Shown here one piece after another: positions 15,651 through 23,937 of a stretch of 64,000 bases of DNA (positions are counted from its first letter, which is position 1; each line of letters starts with the position of its first letter). Source of the stretch: JAJPIG01 sp035531675 (GTDB taxonomy: Bacteria > Desulfobacterota > Binatia > Binatales > Binataceae). Below the pieces are notes generated by a model. It saw nothing but the letters and a program-made list of their open reading frames with translations, was not told where the DNA came from and made no database searches. The stretch lies in NCBI GenBank assembly GCA_035531675.1, contig DATKSL010000012.1, positions 124,001 to 188,000 on the forward strand, written 5' to 3'. The position numbers were made by a program, and so were the translations under genes.

Positions 15651-16919
15651 TCAACGGCCGGCTGCGGCCGCGCGCTCGCGCGCTTCGAGTGCGTCGCCGT
15701 AGGCCTTGTAACGCTGCACCAGCCAGCGGTTCATCTGCGACAGCGTCCGTTCCTTGGGCGCGTAGCGACTGCGCGGAGCGAAGCGCGATTTCAGTCCCTG
15801 GTGAACGCTGGCGTTGGAGGCGACGTCCTGGTCGTTGTAGGCGCACAGTCCGTCGACCGTCATCTTAAAGATGTAGTCGAAGTTGCGGTCCTTGATGGTT
15901 TCCGGCGGATACAGGAAGCCGACCCGCAACACGATACGGTTCGCCGCTTGCGGTCGGATGATGTAGTAGAAAACGCCGTCCGGCACCGCGCCGAAGAACA
16001 GGTTGGGCAGCACGGTGACGAACATCACGCGCCGGCGCTCTTTCTCGGTCAGGGTCTTGATGACCGGAAAGAGACACTTAAAGCTCATGTTGAAGTTTGC
16101 GTCGAGCTCGAGGAAGCCGGTTGGATGGTAGACGGCGCCGTCGTCCTCGGCGTCCCACTCGCTGAAGGAGGCCAGCCGCGAGGGGGCGAAATCGTGGATG
16201 CCGCGATGGAGGTACCAGGTATGGTACGGCTCGATCGCGTTCTCCTGCATGTACTTCCAGTTCCACTCGTACTCGGGAAAATCAAAGGTGGGCGTCGCCG
16301 CCATCTCGCCCATGTGATGATTCTCGAGCTCTTTCGTGAGCCGTTTGAGCCGCGGGGCGAGCGGCTTGGCGTGTCCGTCCATGTTGACGAAGATGAAGCC
16401 GTTCCAGACTTCGCTGCGCAGCACCGGCAGGAAGGCCTGCTTCTTGAGCTCGGCGAGCGGCAGCACGGAGTTCATCTCGGGCGCGCCGATCAGCTCGCCG
16501 TCGAGATTGTAGGTCCAGTGATGGAGCGGGCAGGCGAGCTTGTCCAGGTTGCCGGCGGTGCCCTCGCACAGCACGCGTCCGCGATGGGCGCAGACCCCGG
16601 ACATCACCTTGACCACGCCCTGGCCGTCGCGCAGCACGATCAGCGGGTCGTTGTTCATGTTGATGGCGTGGAAGTCGCCGGGGTTCGGGATCATGCCGAG
16701 GTGGCCGACGCAGACCCAGTCGCGATCGAAGACCGCGCGCTTTTCGAACTCGAACCATTCCTCCGAGGTGTAACATTCCGGCGGCAGCGAGATGGCCTGC
16801 TTGTGCTCCTGGGCCGAGGGATCGAGTCCGCCCAGGATTTCGCGGATTTTTGGCGTCAGCTCGACGTCTTCCAGCAGCGCGGAATAGTGATGGTCAATCT
16901 TGGACAGGTGTGCGGTCAT
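15651..16919 (-). CDS. Rieske aromatic-ring-hydroxylating oxygenase, alpha subunit (copy 2)
   Basis: A 422-residue oxygenase. The Rieske ligands are C110, H112, C130 and H133 (CAHRG and CPLHHW); the mononuclear iron site includes H233 and H238 in EPYHTWYLH. I chose the ATG at 16919 (MTAHLSKI) because GAGGA lies 7 bases upstream, over an upstream in-frame start. It is the first gene of the minus-strand array and is divergent from the UbiD/BsdD pair at 17099. It belongs to the same broad family as copy 1 at 3462 but differs in length and in both signature blocks, so the two probably have different substrates. Confidence 0.93.
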   Translation of the reverse strand: MTAHLSKIDHHYSALLEDVELTPKIREILGGLDPSAQEHKQAISLPPECYTSEEWFEFEKRAVFDRDWVCVGHLGMIPNPGDFHAINMNNDPLIVLRDGQGVVKVMSGVCAHRGRVLCEGTAGNLDKLACPLHHWTYNLDGELIGAPEMNSVLPLAELKKQAFLPVLRSEVWNGFIFVNMDGHAKPLAPRLKRLTKELENHHMGEMAATPTFDFPEYEWNWKYMQENAIEPYHTWYLHRGIHDFAPSRLASFSEWDAEDDGAVYHPTGFLELDANFNMSFKCLFPVIKTLTEKERRRVMFVTVLPNLFFGAVPDGVFYYIIRPQAANRIVLRVGFLYPPETIKDRNFDYIFKMTVDGLCAYNDQDVASNASVHQGLKSRFAPRSRYAPKERTLSQMNRWLVQRYKAYGDALEARERAAAAGR

Positions 16920-17098
16920 CAAAATATCCTCAATCTGTCGATGGCTCAGACTTGACCAGAGCAAAACGGGAGTGTCAAGGCGAGTCCCCAGATCTGCCGG
17001 CCGGTGGCGGGCTGCGGCTCGACAGTGACGCGCGCCGCGGGTTAGATTGACAAAGAATCGGCCAACGGCCCGACTATCGATCTTGGGAGGCGAGTCCC
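16920..17098. promoter_or_regulatory. Divergent control region of two catabolic operons
   Basis: These 179 bases separate the minus-strand Rieske-led array from the plus-strand UbiD/BsdD pair, so promoters for both should lie here. A TTGACA hexamer is at 17047-17052 on the plus strand, but I see no well-spaced -10 partner. A GGGAGG ribosome-binding site lies 8 bases before the GTG at 17099. I see no clear operator dyad and no regulator gene beside it. Confidence 0.45.
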
Positions 17099-18625
17099 GT
17101 GGAGGAAATTCCGGCCCGCAGCGGTGTCGAAAAAAGCGGCAATGGCGTGCAGCCCGGTTCGATTGCGGCGGCTACCAAAGCGCCGCGCCGCATCGGCTCG
17201 CTGCGCGACTTCCTGCAGTTGCTGAGCGAGAACCGTCAATGTATCACCTGGCCCGCGCCGGTGATGCCCGAGCCGGATATCCGCCATATCGCGGTCGCCG
17301 CCAGCAACGACGTGCAGAACGGCCCGGCGGTGATCTTCGACAAGATCCGCGGCTACCCGGGCCGCCGTCTCGTGATTGGCGTGCATGCGAGCTGGGCCAA
17401 TATCGCGACGCTGCTCGGCCGTGCCAAGGGCACCACCATCAAGGAGATGTTCTTCGAGATGACCCGGCGCTGGGGCGCCAAAGGCGCCAAGCCCGAGCTC
17501 AACTGGATTAAGCCGGAAGAGGCGCCGGTGCATGAGGTGCGGGTCGAAAAGGACATCAATCTGTACGACATCATCCCGCTGACCCGCATCAACGAGTTCG
17601 ACGGCGGCTTTTATATCGGCAAGGCGGCGGTGGTGAGCCGCGACCCGCGCGATCCCGAGGACTTCAACAAGCAGAACGTCGGCATCTACCGGCTGCAGCC
17701 GCATGGCCCCGACCGTTTCTCGCTGTTGAGCATCCCGGCCCACGATATCGGGCGGCAGATTCTGGTCGCGGAGAAAGATCGGCGGCCGTTCCGGATCGCG
17801 GTGATGCTCGGCAACCATCCGGCGATCGCGATGTTCGCCGCCACGCCGCTCGCCTACGACGAGAGCGAGTTCTCCTATGCCTCGGCGATGATGGGGCAGC
17901 CGATGACGCTCACGCAATCGGGCAACGGACTCGACATCCTGGCCGAGACCGAGATCGTAATCGAGGCCGAGTTGATGCACGGCGAGCGGGTGATGGAAGG
18001 GCCGTTCGGCGAGTTCCCCGGCAGCTACAGCGGCGTGCGCCGCGCGCCGCTGTTCAAGGTCACGGCGGTGTCGCATCGGCGCGACCCGATTTTCGAGAGC
18101 ATCTACATCGGCAAGGGCTGGACCGAGCACGATACGCTGATCGGGCTCAGCACCTCGGTGCCGATCTATTCGGTGCTCAAGGAGCAGTTTCCCGAAGTCC
18201 AGGCCGTCAACGCGCTCTACCATCACGGGATGACCGGGATCATTTCGCTCAAGAACCGCTACGGCGGGTTTGCGAAATCGGTCGCTTTGCGGGCGCTCGG
18301 GACGCCGCACGGCATGATGTACCTGAAGAACCTGATCATGGTCGATGACGACGTCGATCCGTTCGATCTCAACCAGGTGATGTGGGCGCTGTCGGTGCGC
18401 ACGCGGGCGAGCGATATCATGTTGCTGCCCAACATGCCGATGATTCCGATCGATCCGGCCGCCGAGGTCTCAGGCAAGGGGCATCATCTGATTATCGACG
18501 CCACCAGCTTTTTGCCGCCCGACAACGTCGGTCCCGATGTGAAGCTGGTCAGGCGTCCGGCCGGCGAGCATATCGAGCGGCTGATGGATCAGATTCGCCG
18601 CATCCAGGAGGATGCCGCCCAATGA
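17099..18625 (+). CDS. UbiD-family (de)carboxylase with BsdD partner (copy 2)
   Basis: A 508-residue UbiD-family protein. The catalytic block reads VMEGPFGEFPGSYSG, and the cofactor-domain block VGIYRLQPHGPDRFSLL is also present. The GTG start has GGGAGG 8 bases upstream. The stop overlaps the ATG of a BsdD/VdcD-like gene, an arrangement known from reversible hydroxyarylic acid (vanillate or 4-hydroxybenzoate) decarboxylases. That makes decarboxylation of a hydroxybenzoate-type acid the most likely role, using prenylated FMN. The protein has a polar N-terminal extension of about 35 residues before the family start. The UbiX-type partner (BsdB) is not in the window. Confidence 0.92.
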   Translation: MEEIPARSGVEKSGNGVQPGSIAAATKAPRRIGSLRDFLQLLSENRQCITWPAPVMPEPDIRHIAVAASNDVQNGPAVIFDKIRGYPGRRLVIGVHASWANIATLLGRAKGTTIKEMFFEMTRRWGAKGAKPELNWIKPEEAPVHEVRVEKDINLYDIIPLTRINEFDGGFYIGKAAVVSRDPRDPEDFNKQNVGIYRLQPHGPDRFSLLSIPAHDIGRQILVAEKDRRPFRIAVMLGNHPAIAMFAATPLAYDESEFSYASAMMGQPMTLTQSGNGLDILAETEIVIEAELMHGERVMEGPFGEFPGSYSGVRRAPLFKVTAVSHRRDPIFESIYIGKGWTEHDTLIGLSTSVPIYSVLKEQFPEVQAVNALYHHGMTGIISLKNRYGGFAKSVALRALGTPHGMMYLKNLIMVDDDVDPFDLNQVMWALSVRTRASDIMLLPNMPMIPIDPAAEVSGKGHHLIIDATSFLPPDNVGPDVKLVRRPAGEHIERLMDQIRRIQEDAAQ

Positions 18626-18858
18626 GCGCGAAACACAATGCCTGCCCGCGATGCCGCGGCAGCGAAGTCGAGCTTCAGTACCAGGGCAAGGAGGACAGCC
18701 GCGTCATCTGGAGCATCCTGCATTGCACGAGATGCTCGTTCACTTGGCGCGACAGCGAGCCGCCCGAATCGATCGTCAGCGAGCAGCGCGACCCGTTCTT
18801 CAACGTCGATCCCGACGAGATCGCGCGCTATCCGATTATACTGGCGCCCACGCCGTAG
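18622..18858 (+). CDS. bsdD: Non-oxidative hydroxyarylic acid decarboxylase small subunit (BsdD/VdcD-like)
   Basis: A 78-residue zinc-ribbon protein: C8, C11, C35 and C38 form two CxxC knuckles. The layout CPRC...HCTRCSFTWRDSEP...FFNVDPDEI closely follows the BsdD/VdcD family, whose members also end with a short Pro-rich tail. Its ATG overlaps the UbiD stop (ATGA), so the two are translationally coupled. The exact role of BsdD is unsettled in the literature; it accompanies decarboxylases acting on hydroxybenzoates. Confidence 0.86.
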   Translation: MSAKHNACPRCRGSEVELQYQGKEDSRVIWSILHCTRCSFTWRDSEPPESIVSEQRDPFFNVDPDEIARYPIILAPTP

Positions 18859-18880
18859 GGAACTCAGGGCAGGGCTCATT

Positions 18881-18949
18881 TTGTCATTCTGAGGCGCAGC
18901 CGAAGAATCCCGGGATTCTTCACTGCGCAGACTCCGTTCAGAAGGACGA
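18881..18949. repeat. Imperfect inverted-repeat element (MITE- or REP-like)
   Basis: The gap between bsdD and the BphC gene holds a perfect 20-base palindrome at 18902-18921 (arms gaagaatccc and gggattcttc). It is flanked by degenerate outer arms: tgtcattctgaggcgcag at 18882-18899 resembles the reverse complement of 18923-18949 apart from an insertion of about 8 bases. The core looks like dispersed intergenic repeats common in several uncultured soil lineages. It sits between two convergent genes and could also end transcription. Confidence 0.6.
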
Positions 18950-18998
18950 CCTGAGTTGTACCTAATGGTGCGTGCCGCCGGGGCGGCGCGGTCGCCGA

Positions 18999-19901
18999 CT
19001 ACAGCGCGTTGATCGTGCGATGGCCCCACAGGCTGGTCACGCGATTCATCACCACCTTCCAGGTGCGATCGTCAACCTCGCGCCCGCCGTAGCCGAACTC
19101 GCAGCCGAAGCCGGACGGCGTCTTCATGTAGAACGACACCATCAGGTCGTTGGCGTGTCGTCCGATCGAAGAGACCAGCGGGATTTCGTTCTCGGTGCAG
19201 ACATCGAGGGTGACGCCGACGTCGTCGATCTCGCGCACCTGGACCAGGAAATGGTTGAGACGCTTGGTGTAGCGGCCCGAGCCGAAGGCGATCGAATGAT
19301 GGCGCCGGTTGCAGTGGAAGAAAATCATGTGGGAATCGATGCCGATACGCTTGGCGCGCTGCTCGGAGGACGTCGCGATATCGGTCACGCGCATCCCCAG
19401 CGCGTTCTCATAGAAGCTGGCGCTCTTCTCGAGATCATCGACCGCGATTACCACGTGGCCCATCCCGTAGTCCTCGCCGGTCACGAAACCGGAAATCGCG
19501 CGCGGTGAGCGGAACGGCGTGTTGTACTTGAGCGGACCGTAATAGGCCTCGGAGTCGATGCCGCTGGGGTCCTTGAATTTGATCAGCCGATAGACGGCGC
19601 GGGCGGCGGTTTCAGCGGGCGTGCCATGCTCGACCTTGACGCCCCACTCGGTGAGCTGCCCCGCGAGTTCATCGAGCGCGCGATGGTCCTCGACTTCCCA
19701 TCCGAGCAGCCGCAGGTCGTCGACCGGATCGGGATGAATCGAAAGCCGATGATGGTAATCATCCATGCGCAGGTAGAGCGTACCGTCGGGCCCGCGCTCG
19801 CAGAGCTGCAGACCAAGGATTTCCGTGGCGTAGCGTTCCCACGCTTCGAGATTGCTGACGCCGAGCCCGATATAGCCGAGTTGTTTGACCGCTGTCGCCA
19901 T
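18999..19901 (-). CDS. Extradiol ring-cleavage dioxygenase, BphC type (VOC superfamily)
   Basis: A 300-residue two-domain type I extradiol dioxygenase, matching the 2,3-dihydroxybiphenyl 1,2-dioxygenase length. The metal ligands are H149 (YGMGHVVIAV), H202 (NRRHHSIAF) and E268 (GFGCEFGYGG). H196, H249 and Y258 align with the conserved acid-base and second-sphere residues of BphC. The ATG at 19901 has GGAG 8 bases upstream. It cleaves a catechol next to a substituent to give a meta-cleavage product. The hydroxylase gene 90 bases upstream and the hydrolase beyond it supply the steps before and after. Confidence 0.94.
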   Translation of the reverse strand: MATAVKQLGYIGLGVSNLEAWERYATEILGLQLCERGPDGTLYLRMDDYHHRLSIHPDPVDDLRLLGWEVEDHRALDELAGQLTEWGVKVEHGTPAETAARAVYRLIKFKDPSGIDSEAYYGPLKYNTPFRSPRAISGFVTGEDYGMGHVVIAVDDLEKSASFYENALGMRVTDIATSSEQRAKRIGIDSHMIFFHCNRRHHSIAFGSGRYTKRLNHFLVQVREIDDVGVTLDVCTENEIPLVSSIGRHANDLMVSFYMKTPSGFGCEFGYGGREVDDRTWKVVMNRVTSLWGHRTINAL

Positions 19902-19991
19902 GTATGTCGCTCCGTTTACGTCGCCGCGATGACCAATTGATCCAATCGTAACCCCGCCCGCAGGCTCACGCCAAGCCCGCGGCATCCCGGC

Positions 19992-21554
19992 CTACTTGCG
20001 CTTGTTTGCGCCCATTATCTGATTGATATCGCTCGAGCTGATCAGGTCCTTGGCGACCCAGCCGTCGAGGTCGTATTCGGCCAGACACTTTTCCGCCAGT
20101 GCCTTGACCTCGTCGGCCTTGCCGATCTCGATCGCGAGCGCCAGATTTTCAAAGCGCGTGGTGTCGTGATTGCCGGCGTAGTTCAGCTCGTAGAGCTCGT
20201 GGCGCGAGCCGAACTCGGTGCCGATCGAATCCCACAGGAGCTTCAGCACCTTGACGCGATTGACCGCGTCGTAACCGTTCGAGCCGCGGATATAGCGATC
20301 GATGAACGGGCGCAGCTCCGGGTTCTTGAAGTCGACCGCGTGCGAGTTCAGGTAGATAAGCGCGCTCGAATAGGTCTGCTCGATAAGCTGGCGGATGCGC
20401 GGGTAGGCGATGGCCGAGATGGTGCGGTAGCAGTTGCCGTACATCGTGTTGGGCAGCACGGTGTCGCCGATCCACGGCTCGACGGTGCGCGCCATCGCGT
20501 CGGTCAGCGCCCAGAACAACGATCGCCACGCCATGATCTCGCCAACCCATACTTGCGACGATCGTACCGAGTCCTGGCCGGTGGCCTCGGCGGCCTTCAG
20601 CAGCACGCCCATCAGGAAGTCGAGCTTGACCGCCAGCCGCGTACATCCGTGCAGCGTAAAGCGCGGGATGAAGCCGGACTTTGGGAAAAAATGGTTGGCC
20701 TTCTCGATATCGCGATAGACGAACAGGTTTTCCCACGGGATCAGCACGTGATCGAGAACAAAGATCGCGTCGTTCTCGTCGAAGCGGCTCGAGAGCGGGT
20801 AATCGAACGGACTGCCGACGGTCTCGGCCGCCAGCTCGTAGGAGGTGCGGCAAATCAGTTTCACGCCCGGGCTGTTCATCGGGATGAGCGCGAACAATGC
20901 CATATCGGCGCGGCCGAGCGGGGTCACGCCATTGTAGCCGATGAAGTTGTAATGGGTGAGCGCGGAACCGGTGGCGACGACTTTGGCGCCGCTCACGATC
21001 ACCCCCTTGTCGGTTTCCTTCTCGACGTGCACGTAAACGTCGGCGACTTCGTCGGGCGGGCGCGAGCGATCGACCGGCGGATTGACGATCGCATGATTCA
21101 TGAACAGGCATTTTTCCTGCGCTGCGCGATACCAGTAGTGGGCGTTGTTCTCGTAGGGCTTGTAGAAGTCGGCGTTGGCGCCGAGCGTGCCGAGAAAGCT
21201 CGCCTTGTAATCCGGCGAACGCCCCATCCATCCGTACGTGACCCGCGCCCACTCGGCGATCGCGTCGCGGGTTTTCACCAGCTCCTCGGCGTTGCGATCG
21301 ACCCGGTAGAAACGCTGGGTGAAGCCGCCGTTGCCGGTATCGGTCGCGATCGTCAGGATCGGCTGGCGTTCCGGATCATGCAGCGAGTCGTACATCCGCG
21401 CCAGCATCCGCGCCGCGTTGCGAAAGGCGGGATGGGCGGTGACGTCCTTGACCCGCTCGCCGTAGATCCAGACCTCGCGGCCGTCGCGCAGGCTTTCGAG
21501 GTACTCGTCGCCGGTGAACGGCCGCGTGGCGTTCGTGGCCTTGTCGTTAGCCAT
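19992..21554 (-). CDS. Flavin-dependent phenol hydroxylase, HpaB family
   Basis: A 520-residue oxygenase component of the two-component 4-hydroxyphenylacetate 3-monooxygenase family, using free reduced FADH2 to turn a phenol into a catechol. R112 and Y116 (MGRSPDYKASFLG) and H154 (MNHAIVNPP) correspond, with a constant offset of 12, to the Arg, Tyr and His that bind substrate in characterised HpaB. The Cys ligands of 4-hydroxybutyryl-CoA dehydratases are not evident, which favours the hydroxylase branch. The ATG at 21554 was preferred over a TTG 6 bases upstream. No HpaC-type reductase is nearby. Confidence 0.9.
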   Translation of the reverse strand: MANDKATNATRPFTGDEYLESLRDGREVWIYGERVKDVTAHPAFRNAARMLARMYDSLHDPERQPILTIATDTGNGGFTQRFYRVDRNAEELVKTRDAIAEWARVTYGWMGRSPDYKASFLGTLGANADFYKPYENNAHYWYRAAQEKCLFMNHAIVNPPVDRSRPPDEVADVYVHVEKETDKGVIVSGAKVVATGSALTHYNFIGYNGVTPLGRADMALFALIPMNSPGVKLICRTSYELAAETVGSPFDYPLSSRFDENDAIFVLDHVLIPWENLFVYRDIEKANHFFPKSGFIPRFTLHGCTRLAVKLDFLMGVLLKAAEATGQDSVRSSQVWVGEIMAWRSLFWALTDAMARTVEPWIGDTVLPNTMYGNCYRTISAIAYPRIRQLIEQTYSSALIYLNSHAVDFKNPELRPFIDRYIRGSNGYDAVNRVKVLKLLWDSIGTEFGSRHELYELNYAGNHDTTRFENLALAIEIGKADEVKALAEKCLAEYDLDGWVAKDLISSSDINQIMGANKRK

Positions 21555-21720
21555 GCTCAAACTCTCCTCCCGGTCGATTCGACTGGGCCCAATTCTGCCG
21601 CCAATCCGGGTCGATCATCAATCTGTGGCGCGACAGCCTCGGCAGGCAAGCGCTCGCGCAAGTGGAGATCCGTCACCCGGACGCAGGGTATCTGTGCAAG
21701 CTGCGCGATCAACGAATCCC

Positions 21721-21791
21721 ACCTAACCCTCGCCCCTGGACGGCGCTCCACCCTTCCCTCGAGGGAAGGGTGGCCGAAGGCCGGGTTAGGT
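21721..21791. repeat. Intergenic hairpin element with nested inverted repeats
   Basis: This element lies in the 266 bases between the hydrolase and the HpaB gene. It contains a perfect 26-base palindrome at 21748-21773 (arms ccacccttccctc and gagggaagggtgg) inside an outer pair, acctaaccc at 21721-21729 and gggttaggt at 21783-21791. The outer arms are not centred on the inner palindrome. The structure is typical of a dispersed repetitive extragenic element. In RNA it would form a strong hairpin inside the presumed operon, which could attenuate transcription or protect a processed 3' end. The rest of the gap shows nothing I can name. Confidence 0.7.
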
Positions 21792-21820
21792 TGCAGGTTT
21801 GGCCGCCGCACGCGGCGACG

Positions 21821-22600
21821 CTAGCTCTTAAGAAATTTCGCGATGACACCGGCCACCGTATCGGGCCTTTCCAGCGGCGCCATGTGCGAAGCGTTCTCGA
21901 CTATCTCGACGTGCGCCTGCTTTATCCCGCGTTTGAAATCTTCGGCATAGACCGGCGGGATAAGCTCATCCTTCGCGCCCCACACGATCAGCGTCGGCGC
22001 AGTGATCCGATGGATGCGCTTCTTGAGCCCCTTGTCGGGAATCGGCCAGATGAACTTGTTGGCGCAATTCTGCGCCCAGGTCACGCGAATCACCGCGTCG
22101 ACGTCGTTGCGATTCGGAAACACCAGCCGGCTCGCCGGATGGTCGGCGGGATGGAAGATGCGCCGGGCCAGTTCGGCGGGCGCCAGCGCTGCGGCCAACG
22201 GAATCGGCGTGTCATCGCGCCACAATCCGAACGGGCTTATCAGCGCCAACCGGCTGACGCGGGTCGGATCGGTGGCGGCGACTTCAGCGGCCACCATGCC
22301 GCCGAAGGAGTGACCCACCACCATCGGCGATTCCAGTCCCAGCGTATCGAACAGCTCGTAATAATAGAGCACCAGATCCCACAAATCGTCGATCGCGCGG
22401 ATGCCGTCGGTGTCATTGGGGCCGGTGCCGGGATGAGACGGCGCATAGACTGTGAAGTCGCGCGCCAGCGTATCGAGAAACGCCTCCCAGATCGGGCCGA
22501 AGCCGCTGTGCAGAAAAACCAGCGGCGCGCCGCTCCCGGCGACTTTGACGGTGGGCTTCACTTGCCCGTGCCACAGGTTGAGGGTCCGTTCTTCAGGCAT
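21821..22600 (-). CDS. Alpha/beta hydrolase, meta-cleavage-product-hydrolase-like
   Basis: A 259-residue alpha/beta hydrolase. The nucleophile is S98 in VVGHSFGG, the acid D211 in WGAKDELIP, and the base H239 in ENASHMAP; the oxyanion segment is LHSGFG. Its position beside BphC-type and HpaB-type genes makes C-C bond hydrolysis of a ring-cleavage product likely, by analogy to BphD or MhpC. A simple esterase cannot be excluded. It begins 22 bases after the LLM oxidoreductase stop. Confidence 0.88.
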   Translation of the reverse strand: MPEERTLNLWHGQVKPTVKVAGSGAPLVFLHSGFGPIWEAFLDTLARDFTVYAPSHPGTGPNDTDGIRAIDDLWDLVLYYYELFDTLGLESPMVVGHSFGGMVAAEVAATDPTRVSRLALISPFGLWRDDTPIPLAAALAPAELARRIFHPADHPASRLVFPNRNDVDAVIRVTWAQNCANKFIWPIPDKGLKKRIHRITAPTLIVWGAKDELIPPVYAEDFKRGIKQAHVEIVENASHMAPLERPDTVAGVIAKFLKS

Positions 22601-22622
22601 GTCTAATCTTGTCCCGACCTTC

Positions 22623-23897
22623 TTACTTGGCGGCGCGCGCCGCGCCGTTTGCCGCTTTGCCGGCGCCAGTGGTCGCCGGCGAATCCATCAGCTTCTTCGG
22701 CCACCATCGGTTCTTCCACTCGCCGTCCCAGATGGTGCGGAAATGGGGCGCGACTTCGCGGCTGAACAGCTCGATATTCTTCATCGTCAAATCGTGCGGC
22801 ATCGAGCCGATATGCAGCAGCACCATCAGGTTGCCGACCCGCAGGCTCTTGACCGCGTCCTTCAACTGATCGCGCACGGAGGCCGGCGACCCCGCGATCA
22901 CGAACTGGCGCTTGACGAACTCGCTGAACTTCCAGTGCTTCAACTCTTCGGTCAGCTTGCCGATTTCGGGGTTGATGTTCTTAATCGAGTTGACCAGGCT
23001 GCGATAATCCTGGTTGCCCGACGACGAGATGAACTCGGGCGGCACGTGCAGGCATTTGTCGTAAAAATAACGGATGTGCTTGTAGTAGTCGGCTTCGGCC
23101 TGCGCGTCGGTCTCCGAGACCGCGACCAGTTGCAGAAAGCCGACCCGGTAGGGATTCGGATCGAGCCCGTTCTTGGCGACGAAATCCCAGAAGCCGTCGA
23201 CCACCTGCTTGCCCGAATGATGGCCCCAGTACGACAGGTAGCAGTAGCAGTGATCGTGCTTGGCGGCGAAATCCCAGGTGCTGAGGCTGCCGCTGCCCGG
23301 AATCCAGATGGGCGGGCGCGGCTGCTGAATCGGCCGCGGCCACGGATTGACCATCGGCAGCTTGAAGTACTTGCCGTTCCAGGCAAAGGTCTCGCGCGCC
23401 GACCAGGCCTTCAGGATCAGATCGTGCGCTTCGTAGTAGCGCTCGCGATGCTCGACCGGCGAGACGCCGTAGACCAGATTCACGTCCATCGGCGTGCCGA
23501 GCGGCATCCCGGCCACCAGCCGCCCGCCGCTGATACAATCGATCATGGCGTATTCTTCGGCCACCCGGATCGGCGGGATGTTGGTGGGCAAGGTCGCGCC
23601 CATCTGCACGATCGCGGTCTTCATGCCGTTGGTGGCGCGCGCCAGCACCGAGCCCATCAGGTCGGGACTCGGCATCATCCCGTAGGCGTTCTGGTGATGC
23701 TCGTTGACGCAGATCCCGTCCATCCCGCACTTGGCGGCATGGATCAGCTCATCTAAGGTCCAGTTGTAGTACTGGCCGATCTTCTCTGAATCAGCGAGCT
23801 CGAAGTAGGGCGGGTCGACCCACACCGAATGGTAGCGGCGCTCGAAGTCCTCAGGCAGGTCCCGATGCGGCATCAGATGGAACATCGATATTTTCAT
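22623..23897 (-). CDS. LLM-class flavin-dependent oxidoreductase (luciferase-like, copy 1)
   Basis: A 424-residue bacterial-luciferase-fold enzyme, longer than the usual 330-370 because of a C-terminal tail of about 60 residues. Family motifs include GICVNEHHQNAYG and EEYAMIDCISGGRLVAGMPLG. Such proteins use FMN or F420 as monooxygenases or dehydrogenases. It lies at the head of the hydrolase-HpaB-BphC run. The C-terminal end is Ala/Gly-rich and of low complexity. Substrate and cofactor are not evident. Confidence 0.88.
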   Translation of the reverse strand: MKISMFHLMPHRDLPEDFERRYHSVWVDPPYFELADSEKIGQYYNWTLDELIHAAKCGMDGICVNEHHQNAYGMMPSPDLMGSVLARATNGMKTAIVQMGATLPTNIPPIRVAEEYAMIDCISGGRLVAGMPLGTPMDVNLVYGVSPVEHRERYYEAHDLILKAWSARETFAWNGKYFKLPMVNPWPRPIQQPRPPIWIPGSGSLSTWDFAAKHDHCYCYLSYWGHHSGKQVVDGFWDFVAKNGLDPNPYRVGFLQLVAVSETDAQAEADYYKHIRYFYDKCLHVPPEFISSSGNQDYRSLVNSIKNINPEIGKLTEELKHWKFSEFVKRQFVIAGSPASVRDQLKDAVKSLRVGNLMVLLHIGSMPHDLTMKNIELFSREVAPHFRTIWDGEWKNRWWPKKLMDSPATTGAGKAANGAARAAK

Positions 23898-23937
23898 GGC
23901 TGCCTCGCTGACCTTGGGATAGCACCCTGCCGCGCCA

